Assembly (NCBI RefSeq): GCF_003259365.1
Contig: NZ_QLLY01000017.1
Coordinates: forward strand, 150,611 to 214,610
Source: Streptomyces sp. PsTaAH-137
GTDB lineage: Bacteria > Actinomycetota > Actinomycetes > Streptomycetales > Streptomycetaceae
Direction: 5' to 3'
Length of the DNA: 64,000 nt
Under the pieces are notes generated by a model. It worked only from the letters and a program-made list of their open reading frames with translations, was not told where the DNA came from and ran no database searches. The translations under genes and the position numbers were made by a program. This document shows, piece after piece, positions 48,767-57,168 of the stretch. How positions within the stretch are numbered: the stretch's first letter is position 1; the number at the start of each line of letters is the position of its first letter.

Positions 48767-51370
48767 GTGCCTGAACTCGTACTGGAACTGAATGGCAGGA
48801 CCTGGACGCTCGATCCGTCCCGGTCGTACACCCTCGGGCGCGATCCGGGGGGTGACATCGTGCTGGACGACGCACGGGTGTCCTGGCGGCACGCCACGAT
48901 CAGCTGGGGCGGCCGCAGTTGGGTCATCGAAGACCACGGCTCGACCAACGGCACGTTCGTGCAGGCGCAGCGGATCCATCAGATGGAGATCGGGCCCGGC
49001 TCGTCGGTGCACCTGGGCAACTCCACGGACGGGCCGTGCCTGAACGTGCAGGGCAGCGCCCGGGCCGCCGCCGTCTCGGCACAGGGCGGACAGACGGCGC
49101 AGGCAGGGCAGGCGAAACAAGCCGCCCAGGCCGCACCGCACCAGGCGCAGCAGCAGGCCGCGGGCCTCGCCCAGCAGCCACCGCCCCAGCAGTACCAGCA
49201 GCCTGCCTGGCAACAGCAGACGCCGCAGCAGGCACCTCCGCAGCAACAGTCGCAGCAGCAGTCACCGCCGCAGCATCAGCAGTGGCCGCAGCCGCCGGCG
49301 CAGCGGATGCCGCAGCAGCAGGGACCCGGCGGAGTCGCGGGGGCGCCGCCGGTCTACGGCGACCGCAGCCCCACCACCTTCCACCAGCTGTCCCTCGGCC
49401 GCGTCATGCGCATCGGCCGCGCGCTGGAGAACGAGCTGGTCGTCTCCGACCTCCAGGTCTCGCGCCACCACGCCGAGTTCCACGCGATGCCCGACGGCCG
49501 CTTCGAGATCCACGACCTCGGCTCGCACAACGGTACGTACGTCAACGGCCAGCCGATCCCCAAGAGCGGCACCGCCCTGCTCGGCCCGAACGACATCGTC
49601 GGCGTCGGCCACTCCACGTTCCGCCTGGTCGGCGACCGCCTCGAGGAGTTCGTCGACACCGGTGACGTCTCCTTCTCGGCGCGCCACCTGACCGTCACCG
49701 TCGACGGCGGCAAGCAGATCCTCAAGGACGTCTCCTTCGGCGTCCCCGAGAAGTCCCTGATAGCCGTCATCGGCCCGTCGGGCTCCGGCAAGTCGACGCT
49801 CCTGAAGGCGCTCACCGGCTACCGACCCGCGGACCAGGGCGACGTCCTCTACGACAACCGCAACCTGTACAAGCAGTTCGCCGAGTTGCGGCAGCGCATC
49901 GGTCTGGTCCCGCAGGACGACATCCTGCACAAGGAGCTGACCGTCAAGAAGGCGCTCAAGTACGCCGCCAAGCTGCGCTTCCCCGCGGACACCAGCGAGC
50001 AGGAGCGCCAGCAGCGCATCGACGAGGTGCTGCGCGAGCTGAAGCTGGACATCCACAAGGAGAAGAAGGTCACCTCCCTCTCCGGCGGCCAGCGCAAGCG
50101 CGTCTCGGTGGCCCTGGAGCTGCTCACCAAGCCGTCGCTGATCTTCCTGGACGAGCCCACGTCGGGCCTCGACCCGGGCATGGACCGCGATGTCATGCAG
50201 TTGCTGCGCGGACTGTCCGACGACGGCCGTACGGTCCTGGTCGTCACCCACTCGGTGGCCGAACTGGCGCTGTGCGACAAGCTCCTCGTGATGGCGCCGG
50301 GCGGCGCCGTCGCGTACTTCGGCCCGCCGGAGGAAGCCCTCAACTTCTTCGGCTACGACACCTGGGCCGATGTCTTCTCCGCCTTCGAGAACTACCGCGA
50401 CTACGACTGGGCGGGCCGCTGGAAGGGCTCGCAGCACTACCAGATGTACGCCGCCGACATCGACGCCGTCGCCCCGCAGTCCGTACAGATGCCGCCGCCC
50501 GCCGCCGTCAGGCCGCCCAAGCCGCAGCCCTGGGGCGCCCAGCTGTTCACGCTGATCCGCCGCTATGTGTCGGTCATCGCGTCCGACAAGGGCTTCATGG
50601 GCCTGATGGTGATCCTGCCCGCGGTCCTCGGCATCGTCTCCGTGGTCATCCCGGCCGACTTCGGCCTGGGCCCGCCCAAGCCGCCGAAGAAGTTCAACAG
50701 CGACGCGGGCACCATCATGCTCATCGTCGCGGTCGGCATGTGCTTCTCGGCCGCGGCCAACTCGGTCCGTGAACTGATCAAGGAACGCGTCATCTACGAA
50801 CGGGAACGGGCGACCGGCCTGTCCCGCTCCGCGTACCTGATGTCCAAGGTGATCGTCCTCGGCGTCATCACGGCCATCCAGGGCGTCATCATCTGCGCCA
50901 TCGCCTTCACGCCGCGCGAGCTGCCCAAGGAGGGGCTGCTGATGCCGCCGGCGATCGAGCTGACCGTCTCGATCATCGCCCTCGGCTTCACCTCGATGAT
51001 GTTCGGCCTGGTCATCTCCTCGCTGGTGAAGACCTCCGAGAAGACGATGCCGCTGCTCGTGATGTTCGCCATCGTGCAGGTCGTCTTCACCGGCGTGCTG
51101 TTCCAGATCTACGGTTCCATCGGCCTGGAGCAGTTCGCCTGGCTGATGCCGTCCCGCTGGGCGGTCGGCGCCGCCGGAGCCACGCTCGACCTCTCGCACG
51201 TCATGCCGCCCTGGGACGAGAAGAACCCGAACAACCTCGACCCGCTGTGGGAGCACTCGGTCACCCAGTGGGGCATCGACCTCACGGTCCTGATCGTGCT
51301 CGGCGTCATCTGCGGCTTCGCGGTCGCGCGCCTGCTGCGCCGCCACGAGCCCGAGGTCATGCGCAAGTAA
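48767..51370 (+). CDS. FHA-domain ABC transporter fusion (ATP-binding and permease)
   Basis: An 867-aa protein, start GTG 48767 with GGGG six bases before; ATGs at 48725 and 48701 are alternatives. FHA domain 1 (about 1-80: YTLGRDPGGDIVLDD, SWRHATI, GSTNGTF), a Gln/Pro-rich linker (about 95-195), FHA domain 2 (about 215-290: RIGRALENELVVSD, SRHHAEF, GSHNGTY), an ABC domain (Walker A GPSGSGKST, LSGGQRKR, LIFLDEPTSGLDPG) and an ABCG-type permease of about six helices. Two phosphothreonine readers on one half-transporter suggest Ser/Thr-kinase control. Substrate unknown. Confidence 0.88.
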   Translation: MPELVLELNGRTWTLDPSRSYTLGRDPGGDIVLDDARVSWRHATISWGGRSWVIEDHGSTNGTFVQAQRIHQMEIGPGSSVHLGNSTDGPCLNVQGSARAAAVSAQGGQTAQAGQAKQAAQAAPHQAQQQAAGLAQQPPPQQYQQPAWQQQTPQQAPPQQQSQQQSPPQHQQWPQPPAQRMPQQQGPGGVAGAPPVYGDRSPTTFHQLSLGRVMRIGRALENELVVSDLQVSRHHAEFHAMPDGRFEIHDLGSHNGTYVNGQPIPKSGTALLGPNDIVGVGHSTFRLVGDRLEEFVDTGDVSFSARHLTVTVDGGKQILKDVSFGVPEKSLIAVIGPSGSGKSTLLKALTGYRPADQGDVLYDNRNLYKQFAELRQRIGLVPQDDILHKELTVKKALKYAAKLRFPADTSEQERQQRIDEVLRELKLDIHKEKKVTSLSGGQRKRVSVALELLTKPSLIFLDEPTSGLDPGMDRDVMQLLRGLSDDGRTVLVVTHSVAELALCDKLLVMAPGGAVAYFGPPEEALNFFGYDTWADVFSAFENYRDYDWAGRWKGSQHYQMYAADIDAVAPQSVQMPPPAAVRPPKPQPWGAQLFTLIRRYVSVIASDKGFMGLMVILPAVLGIVSVVIPADFGLGPPKPPKKFNSDAGTIMLIVAVGMCFSAAANSVRELIKERVIYERERATGLSRSAYLMSKVIVLGVITAIQGVIICAIAFTPRELPKEGLLMPPAIELTVSIIALGFTSMMFGLVISSLVKTSEKTMPLLVMFAIVQVVFTGVLFQIYGSIGLEQFAWLMPSRWAVGAAGATLDLSHVMPPWDEKNPNNLDPLWEHSVTQWGIDLTVLIVLGVICGFAVARLLRRHEPEVMRK

Positions 51371-51387
51371 CCGGGCGGCGGAAACGA

Positions 51388-51429
51388 CAGAGAAGGGCGG
51401 CACCCTCGTGGGGGTGCCGCCCTTCTCTG
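51388..51429. terminator. bidirectional terminator after the FHA-ABC gene
   Basis: CAGAGAAGGGCGGCACCC (51388-51405) and GGGTGCCGCCCTTCTCTG (51412-51429) pair perfectly over 18 bp around a 6-base loop. It separates two convergent genes. Confidence 0.85.
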
Positions 51430-51476
51430 CCGTGGGGGTCAGCGTGTTCCGGACCCGGAGGTCCCGGCAACGGGTC

Positions 51477-52223
51477 TCAGTACGCGCTGTTCACGTTGTC
51501 GATCGAGCCGTACTTGTCGGCCGCGTAGTTCGCGGCGGCCGTGATGTTGGCGACCGGGTCGTAGATGTTCGACGACGTGCCGGACACGTGGTACGCGGAG
51601 AACGTCGGCTGGATGACCTGGAGCAGGCCGATCGACGGCGTGCCGTTCTGCGCGTTGATGTCGTAGCCGTTCACGGCGTTCGGGTTGCCCGTCGACTCCC
51701 GCATGATGTTGCGGTACAGACCGTCGTAGCTGCCCGGAATGCCCTTGGACTTCATGATGTCGAGGGACTGACGGATCCAGCCGTCGAGGTTGTTGGCGTA
51801 CGTCGGAGCGGCCGCCTGCGTCACCGTGGCGGTGCGCTGCGTGGACCGGCTCGCGGCCGCCTTCGCCTCGCGCTCCTTCTTCGCCTTCGCCTCGGCGTCG
51901 GCCTTGGCCTTGGCCTGCGCGGCGGCGTCGGCCTTCGCCTTGTCCTCGGCGGCCTTCTTCGCGGCGGCCTTGGCCTGCGCGTCGGCGGTGGCCTGCTGGT
52001 GGGCGACACCGGCCTGCACGGCCTTGATCTGCTGGGCACCGGCGTTCGAGGTGAAGGCGACCGGGGCGGCGGCGACGGTCTCGTCCTTCGCGGAGGCCTG
52101 CGTGTCGTGGCCCGGAACCAGCGTGGCCGCGAGGGCGGCGGCGCCGAGAGCGGCGACACCCGCGACCGAGAGCTTGTGGGTGCGGGTCAGCGGACTATGA
52201 CCGAAGGTGCGGTGCCTGGACAT
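51477..52223 (-). CDS. secreted lytic transglycosylase (SLT domain)
   Basis: A 248-aa secreted protein. A signal-like N-terminus (KLSVAGVAALGAAALAATLVPG) is followed by a long Ala/Lys/Glu-rich coiled segment (about 70-140) and a C-terminal lysozyme-like SLT domain. In that domain IMRESTGNPNAVN holds the catalytic Glu, followed by SIGLLQVIQPTF. These enzymes cleave peptidoglycan glycan strands, often with Rpf-like roles in growth. The start is ATG 52223. A structured leader of about 300 nt lies upstream. Confidence 0.85.
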   Translation of the reverse strand: MSRHRTFGHSPLTRTHKLSVAGVAALGAAALAATLVPGHDTQASAKDETVAAAPVAFTSNAGAQQIKAVQAGVAHQQATADAQAKAAAKKAAEDKAKADAAAQAKAKADAEAKAKKEREAKAAASRSTQRTATVTQAAAPTYANNLDGWIRQSLDIMKSKGIPGSYDGLYRNIMRESTGNPNAVNGYDINAQNGTPSIGLLQVIQPTFSAYHVSGTSSNIYDPVANITAAANYAADKYGSIDNVNSAY

Positions 52224-52296
52224 GGAGACGGGGACCTCTCGAAGAACGGAAGCCGCCCACCGGTCCGGGATACGGATGCCGTGTTTGGGACACGAA

Positions 52297-52320
52297 CGCC
52301 GCGGGTACAACCCCGCGGCG
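52297..52320 (-). promoter_or_regulatory. GC hairpin in the leader of the transglycosylase gene
   Basis: CGCCGCGGG (52297-52305) and CCCGCGGCG (52312-52320) form a perfect 9-bp stem about 75 nt before the ATG, with a smaller CGTGT/ACACG stem beside it. The 320-bp gap 52224-52543 has no gene that I can support. Cell-wall hydrolase genes in Streptomyces often carry c-di-AMP riboswitches, but I could not match the known conserved core here. Confidence 0.4.
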
Positions 52321-52543
52321 CTGAGCGACGGTGGCCATTCTTAGCGGCCGCAAAAAACCGTGGCAAAGGTGTGACGTACGAAGCCGGGTAGTGGACCAGG
52401 GCGCGAAAAACGGGGGCCGGGAGGCCGCTCCCGACCCCCAGCCCCCGCCCCGCCTCGGGACTTAAGTCCTTCCTCGTTCCACTAAAGACCTTCGTACGTG
52501 ACCTGTGCCCTATGTGCGGGGTCACATCCGGAGCGTTGCCGAC

Positions 52544-53635
52544 TCACGCAAAGTTGCTGCTGCAATGCGCACGGTCAGGCTTCTCCTCCGGAAGGATGAG
52601 GTGCACGTCCCCGAACTCGTGCCACAGGTAGAGCCCCCGCAGCGCCTCCTCGTACGTACGGCTCACGGCTTCCCGCCCCGCGATCGCCTCCAGCATCAGC
52701 AGATGGGACGCCTCCGGCTCGTGCAGCCCGGTGAGCAGCCCGTCCACCACCCGCACCCCGCGCTCCGGCGTCACCACCAGCTCCGTCCAGCCGCGCGCCG
52801 CCCGCACCACTCCGTCGTCACCGGCGGCCGACTCGACGGCGCGCACCGCGGTGGTCCCCACCGCGACGACCCGGCCGCCCCCGGCCCGCGCGGCGTTGAT
52901 CAGCCGGGCCGACGCCTCGGGCACCTCGAACCGCTCCCCATAAGGAGGCTCGTGCGACTCCGCCGACGCGACCCCCGTATGCAGCGTGATCGGCGCGAAC
53001 TGCACTCCCCGGCTCACCAGCTCCGCCACGACCCGATCCGTGAACGGCCGCGCCGCACTCGGCATCTCGGCGCTGCCCGCCCCGTCGTCCGATCCATGGC
53101 CGTGCAGCGCGAACACCGTCTGGTACGCCGACAGCGGCTGGTCCCGCTGTGTGTAGGAGTAGCGGATCGGCCGCCCGTGCGCCCGCAGCAGAGCCGGCAC
53201 GTCCCCGCTCGCCCGGACCCACCACAGCCGCTCCCCGTCCGCCGACAGAGGCTCCTCGTACACCAGGCGCACGCCGTCGGGGAGCGCCACGACCGAGCCC
53301 CGCGGCCCACCCGCGCGCGGGCGCGTGGTGCCCCGCCCGTCCGGCTCCCGCAGCTCGACCGCCCAGCGCCCGCCGTCGCCCCGCGTCGAGAAGTGCACGA
53401 CCACGCGCGCGTGCCCGAGCGTTCCGTCCACGGCGGCCGCCAGCGTGGGGGAGGTGTTGACGACGAGCAGATCCCCGGCCCGCAGCACGTCCGACAGCTC
53501 CGTGAACCGGTGATGGGCCACCGCGGTCCCGCGCGACACCAGCATCCGCACCGACGATCTGTCCAGGCCCGGCCCCCGCTGCTCGGCAGGGACCCGCGCG
53601 AGCAGTTCTTCCGGGACCCGCAGCGCGAGAGTCAT
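52544..53635 (-). CDS. queA: QueA-like S-adenosylmethionine:tRNA ribosyltransferase-isomerase
   Basis: A 363-aa protein of the QueA family: LVVNTSPTLAAAV (about 58-70), GVQFAPITLHTGVASAES (about 211), the EPPYGERFEVPEA stretch and RVVAVGTTAVRAVES, followed by LLMLEAIAGREAV. QueA moves ribose from SAM to the 7-aminomethyl-deazaguanine of tRNA in queuosine synthesis. No tgt, queG or queC-F gene is seen nearby, so a deazaguanine or different substrate is possible. Its ATG overlaps the stop of the upstream SDR, giving a two-gene operon. Confidence 0.82.
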   Translation of the reverse strand: MTLALRVPEELLARVPAEQRGPGLDRSSVRMLVSRGTAVAHHRFTELSDVLRAGDLLVVNTSPTLAAAVDGTLGHARVVVHFSTRGDGGRWAVELREPDGRGTTRPRAGGPRGSVVALPDGVRLVYEEPLSADGERLWWVRASGDVPALLRAHGRPIRYSYTQRDQPLSAYQTVFALHGHGSDDGAGSAEMPSAARPFTDRVVAELVSRGVQFAPITLHTGVASAESHEPPYGERFEVPEASARLINAARAGGGRVVAVGTTAVRAVESAAGDDGVVRAARGWTELVVTPERGVRVVDGLLTGLHEPEASHLLMLEAIAGREAVSRTYEEALRGLYLWHEFGDVHLILPEEKPDRAHCSSNFA

Positions 53636-54330
53636 CGCACCTCCAGCAGAGCGGGCGCCGCGTACCGGCCACTGGCGGGCCGCTCGTCGAGCAGCCGCAC
53701 GAAGGCGGGCACCACGTCCTCGGGCCGCGGCACCTCACTGAGATCCTCGTCCGGCTCGGCCGCCGCCAGCATCTCCGTACGCATCCCACCCGGATCGACC
53801 GCCCAGACCCGCAGCTCCGGCTCCTCCACGGCGAGGACCGCCGACACCTGGTCGAGGGCCGCCTTCGTCGCCCCGTAGCCGCCCCAGGTGCGGTACGCCT
53901 CCGTGGCCGCGTCCGACGTCAGGTTCACCACCGCACCGGCCGGCGCGCGCCGCAGCAGCGGCAGCGCCTCCTGGACCAGCGCCAGCGGCGCCACCACATT
54001 CACCTCCAGGGCCCGCCGGAACGCGTCGGCCGGCAGCTCCTCCAGCGTCACCAGCGGCTCCACCCCCAGCACCCCCGCGTTGTTCACCAGCAGATCGAGC
54101 CCGCCCAGCTCCCGCGCCGCGGCGACCAGCGCCGCCCGGTGCCCGCCGTCCGTCACATCGCCCGGCACGACCCGCACCTTCCCGCCGTGCCCGGCGAGCC
54201 GCGCCGCGGCCTCCTCCAACGGGGCCGCGTTCCGCGCGTCCAGGACGAGATCCCAGCCCCGCCCGGCCAGCCCGGCCGCCAGCGCCCGGCCGAACCCCCG
54301 CGACGCCCCCGTGATGATCGCTACCGCCAT
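53632..54330 (-). CDS. SDR family NAD(P)-dependent oxidoreductase
   Basis: A 232-aa short-chain dehydrogenase: TGASRGFG (about 7-14), LLVNNAGVLG (about 83), NLTSDAATEAYRTWGGYGATK, in which the YGATK active site is intact, and DPGGMRTEM. The start is ATG 54330 (MAVAIITG). The final residues overlap the queA ATG (TGA 53632-53634 with ATG 53633-53635). The order SDR-queA is compact enough for coupled translation, though no functional link is obvious. Confidence 0.85.
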   Translation of the reverse strand: MAVAIITGASRGFGRALAAGLAGRGWDLVLDARNAAPLEEAAARLAGHGGKVRVVPGDVTDGGHRAALVAAARELGGLDLLVNNAGVLGVEPLVTLEELPADAFRRALEVNVVAPLALVQEALPLLRRAPAGAVVNLTSDAATEAYRTWGGYGATKAALDQVSAVLAVEEPELRVWAVDPGGMRTEMLAAAEPDEDLSEVPRPEDVVPAFVRLLDERPASGRYAAPALLEVR

Positions 54331-54490
54331 GACAACCGTCCCCTTGCTCCGGTGTTCCCGCGTCCTGAGCTCGACGCCTTCCGACGCCTTCAACCTAGGA
54401 ACGGGCGGGGACCAGGCACCTCCGGCGCGGGTCGCGACGCCGCAGGGCCCTTCGCCCTACGCCCGGAGCCCTAGGCGGAGCCCGCCACCG

Positions 54491-54530
54491 GTCCGATACG
54501 GACTGTCACACCTCACCGGTACGGTGAGGT
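54491..54530 (+). promoter_or_regulatory. two palindromes just before the histidine kinase gene
   Basis: GTCCG-ATA-CGGAC (54491-54503) and ACCTCACC-GGTAC-GGTGAGGT (54510-54530) lie side by side. The second has perfect 8-bp arms and its 3' arm contains the GGTGAGG ribosome site of the ATG at 54532. Binding by the cognate response regulator or RNA folding would block translation. Confidence 0.5.
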
Positions 54531-54531
54531 C

Positions 54532-55677
54532 ATGAGTCACGGTCCACGGACTGGCCTGGCCGCGGTGAGCGCCGCGCTTCTGGCCATGAGCAGGCACCTC
54601 GAGGTGCGCGACGTCCTCAAGACGATCGTCGCCTCGGCGCGCGAACTGCTCGACGCCGAGTACGCGGCGCTCGGCGTGCCCGACGACCACGGCGGCTTCG
54701 CCCAGTTCGTCGTCGACGGCGTCAGCGACGCGCAGTGGAAGGCCATCGGCCCCCTGCCGCGCCAGCACGGCATCCTCGCCGCGATGCTGCGCGAGGCCCG
54801 CACCGAGCGCCTCGCCGACGTCCGCGAGGACCCCCGCTTCGAGGGCTGGCCCGCGGCCCACCCCGACATGTCCGACTTCCTCGGCCTGCCCGTCAAGGAC
54901 GGCGACGAGACGATCGGCGCCCTGTTCCTCGCGAACAAGAAATGCCCCAAGCCCCAGGGCGGCTGCGGCTTCACGCAGGAGGACGAGGAACTGCTCGGCA
55001 TCCTCGCCCAGCACGCCGCGATCGCCCTCACGAACGCCCGCCTGTACGAGCGCAGCCGCGAGCTCACCATCGCCGAGGAGCGCTCCCGCCTCGCCCACGA
55101 ACTGCACGACGCGGTCAGCCAGAAGCTCTTCTCGCTCCGCCTCACCGCGCAGGCCGCGGCCAAGCTCGTGGACCGCGACCCGGACCGCGCCAAGGAAGAG
55201 CTTCAGCACGTCGTGGAGCTGGCGGCGGAGGCGACCGACGAACTGCGCGCGGCCGTCGTGGAGCTGCGCCCCGCCGCTCTCGACGAGGACGGCTTGGTGG
55301 CCACGCTCCGCACCCAGATCCAGGTCCTCGACCGGGCCCACGGCGCCCACGTCACCTTTGAGACCGGCGGCATCCGCGCCCTGCCCGCCGCCCAGGAGGA
55401 GGCGCTGCTGCGCGTCGCCCAGGAGGCGCTGCACAACGCCCTGCGCCACTCGGGAGCGGAAAAGGTGGAGGTCACGCTCCACAAGCGCGGCGCGGGCGCG
55501 GTGCTCCGCGTCACCGACGACGGCTCGGGCTTCGACCCGCGGACGGTCCGCAGCGCGGGCCGCCATCTCGGCCTGGTCTCCATGCGGGACAGGGCGAGCG
55601 GAGCCGGCGGCCGGCTCGCAGTGGAATCGGAGCCCGGCAAGGGCACCACGATCGAGATGGAGGTCCCCGGTGGCTGA
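54532..55677 (+). CDS. GAF-domain sensor histidine kinase (NarL-type partner)
   Basis: A 381-aa soluble kinase. A GAF domain (about 20-170) has two Cys close together (NKKCPKPQGGCGF, Cys138 and Cys145). A HisKA_3 dimerisation helix with the phosphorylated His192 in HELHDAV follows, then an HATPase domain with EALHNALRHSGA (N box), VTDDGSGFD and GLVSMRDRA/GKGTTIEME. Its lack of membrane helices makes it a cytoplasmic sensor; the Cys pair might bind a cluster or sense redox. The stop overlaps the response-regulator start. Confidence 0.9.
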   Translation: MSHGPRTGLAAVSAALLAMSRHLEVRDVLKTIVASARELLDAEYAALGVPDDHGGFAQFVVDGVSDAQWKAIGPLPRQHGILAAMLREARTERLADVREDPRFEGWPAAHPDMSDFLGLPVKDGDETIGALFLANKKCPKPQGGCGFTQEDEELLGILAQHAAIALTNARLYERSRELTIAEERSRLAHELHDAVSQKLFSLRLTAQAAAKLVDRDPDRAKEELQHVVELAAEATDELRAAVVELRPAALDEDGLVATLRTQIQVLDRAHGAHVTFETGGIRALPAAQEEALLRVAQEALHNALRHSGAEKVEVTLHKRGAGAVLRVTDDGSGFDPRTVRSAGRHLGLVSMRDRASGAGGRLAVESEPGKGTTIEMEVPGG

Positions 55678-56311
55678 CGCGATCAAGGTCCTGCTGGTCG
55701 ACGACCACCAGGTCGTCCGGCGCGGCCTGCGCACGTTCCTGGAGATCCAGGACGACATCGAGGTCGTCGGCGAGGCGGCCGACGGCACGGAAGGAGTCGC
55801 CCGCGCCGAGGAGCTGCGGCCCGACGTCGTACTCATGGACGTCAAGATGCCGGGCATGGACGGCGTGGAGGCCCTCCGCAAGCTGCGCGAACTGGCCAAC
55901 CCGGCCAAGGTCTTGATCGTCACCAGCTTCACCGAGCAGCGCACGGTCGTCCCCGCCCTGCGCGCCGGAGCCGCCGGTTACGTGTACAAGGACGTGGACC
56001 CCGACGCCCTGGCCGGCGCCATCCGCTCCGTCCACGCGGGCCACATCCTGCTCCAGCCCGAGGTGGCGGGCGCCCTGCTCTCCCAGGAGGAGACCGGCAC
56101 CGGACAGGGCCGAGGCGGTTCCCTCACCGAGCGGGAGCGCGAGGTGCTCGGCCTGATCGCCGACGGCCGTTCGAACCGGGAGATCGCCCGCGCCCTGGTC
56201 CTCTCCGAGAAGACCGTCAAGACCCACGTGTCGAACATCCTGATGAAGCTCGACCTCGCGGACCGCACCCAGGCCGCCCTCTGGGCCGTACGACACGGCG
56301 TGGCGGGCTGA
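55670..56311 (+). CDS. response regulator transcription factor (NarL/LuxR family)
   Basis: A 213-aa protein. The receiver domain has DDH (Asp11-Asp12), the phosphorylation Asp57 in LMDVKMPGMDG, Thr in VTSF and YVYKD near 105. The DNA-binding LuxR helix-turn-helix reads LTEREREVLGLIADGRSNREIARAL, then SEKTVKTHVSNIL. It starts with GTG 55670, 8 bp before the kinase stop, so the two are made together. The two palindromes upstream of the kinase are a possible binding site. Confidence 0.9.
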   Translation: MADAIKVLLVDDHQVVRRGLRTFLEIQDDIEVVGEAADGTEGVARAEELRPDVVLMDVKMPGMDGVEALRKLRELANPAKVLIVTSFTEQRTVVPALRAGAAGYVYKDVDPDALAGAIRSVHAGHILLQPEVAGALLSQEETGTGQGRGGSLTEREREVLGLIADGRSNREIARALVLSEKTVKTHVSNILMKLDLADRTQAALWAVRHGVAG

Positions 56312-56374
56312 CGGCGCGCGCACCGGCGCACGAGCGGGGCCTCCTACCGACCGCCCGGCGAATGGTTCCCTTCC

Positions 56375-56414
56375 GGTATGAGATTCATACCGTCGTGTGG
56401 ATGTCATTCGAATG
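56375..56414. promoter_or_regulatory. two palindromes upstream of the tandem chaplin genes
   Basis: GGTATGA-GAT-TCATACC (56375-56391) is perfect, 17 bp; CATTCGAATG (56405-56414) is a second perfect palindrome 14 bp later. They are 80-120 bp before the first chaplin and probably bind developmental regulators. Confidence 0.5.
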
Positions 56415-56494
56415 GCGCATCCTCGCGCGCCCCCGGCGCGTTCTCAGGGCGTGCTGCGGCGGCTGGCCGCGGTGATCGCAATGAGGAGCTAGAA

Positions 56495-56740
56495 GTGAAG
56501 AACCTGAAGAAGGCCGCGGCTGTCACCCTCGTCGCCGGCGGGCTCGTCGCCGCCGGTTCCGGCCTCGCCTCGGCCACGGACGGTGCGCACGCCTGCGGCA
56601 AGGCCGAGAAGTCCCCGGGCGTCGTCTCGGGCAATGTGATCCAGGCCCCGATCGACATCCCGGTCAACGTCGTGGGCAACACCGTGTCCGTCATCGGCGT
56701 CCTGAACCCGGTCTTCGGCAACCACGGCGTCAACCACTGA
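56495..56740 (+). CDS. short chaplin with a single, displaced Cys
   Basis: An 81-aa secreted hydrophobic coat protein. The signal peptide (VKNLKKAAAVTLVAGGLVAAGSGLASA) is cut near 27-28, leaving about 53 residues with the chaplin repeat SPGVVSGNVIQAPIDIPVN then VSVIGVLNPVFGN. The two internal Cys of most short chaplins are Val and His here (VVGN, GNHGVN); the only Cys is before the domain (HACGKA). Start GTG 56495 has GAGGAG seven bases upstream. Chaplins assemble into amyloid fibrils on aerial hyphae. It is followed by a second chaplin. Confidence 0.88.
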   Translation: MKNLKKAAAVTLVAGGLVAAGSGLASATDGAHACGKAEKSPGVVSGNVIQAPIDIPVNVVGNTVSVIGVLNPVFGNHGVNH

Positions 56741-56765
56741 CACGGCGTCCCGCGCCATTCGGCAC

Positions 56766-56813
56766 CGATGCGCTGATCCCACAGTCTGCTTATTGACCAG
56801 ATCGGGCGCATCG
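56766..56813. promoter_or_regulatory. hairpin between the two chaplin genes
   Basis: CGATGCGC (56766-56773) pairs with GCGCATCG (56806-56813); a GATC pair inside extends the stem. It may stop or attenuate transcription from the first chaplin into the second, which begins 95 bp later with its own ribosome site. Confidence 0.45.
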
Positions 56814-56908
56814 CGGTCCCGCCCCGTGTCATCCGTGCGGCCCACGCGTTTCGCAGCGTGCGCCTCCGCGGTTCGGGGGCGGACCGTACATCTGGAGGAA
56901 TTTTTCTC

Positions 56909-57148
56909 ATGAGCATCGCCAAGAAGGCTGTTCTGGCCGTCGCCGTCGCCGGTATCGCTTCGGGCGCGTCCGCCGGAGCTGCTTTCGCCGACGCGAACGC
57001 CGAGGGCGCGGCCACCATGTCCCCGGGCATCGCCTCCGGCAACCACGCCGAGGTCCCGGTCCACGTCCCGGTGAACGTCTCCGGCCTTTCGGCCAACGTC
57101 ATCGGCGTCCTGAACCCCGCCTTCGGCAACGTCGCGTCGAACGTCTGA
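56909..57148 (+). CDS. chpE: short chaplin without Cys (ChpE type)
   Basis: A 79-aa chaplin: signal peptide (SIAKKAVLAVAVAGIASGASAGAAFA, cleavage near 26) and a mature domain reading MSPGIASGNHAEVPVHVPVN then SANVIGVLNPAFGN, with no Cys anywhere. Absence of Cys is the hallmark of ChpE among the S. coelicolor short chaplins. ATG 56909 has GGAGGA 10 bp upstream. It makes part of the hydrophobic rodlet layer. A perfect 18-bp terminator stem follows. Confidence 0.85.
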   Translation: MSIAKKAVLAVAVAGIASGASAGAAFADANAEGAATMSPGIASGNHAEVPVHVPVNVSGLSANVIGVLNPAFGNVASNV

Positions 57149-57168
57149 CGCTCGCGCCCAGCAGGCAC

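Noticed and set aside
52224..52543. c-di-AMP (ydaO-type) riboswitch before the transglycosylase
   Set aside because: Gene context is suggestive, but I could not find the conserved core, so I recorded only a structured leader.
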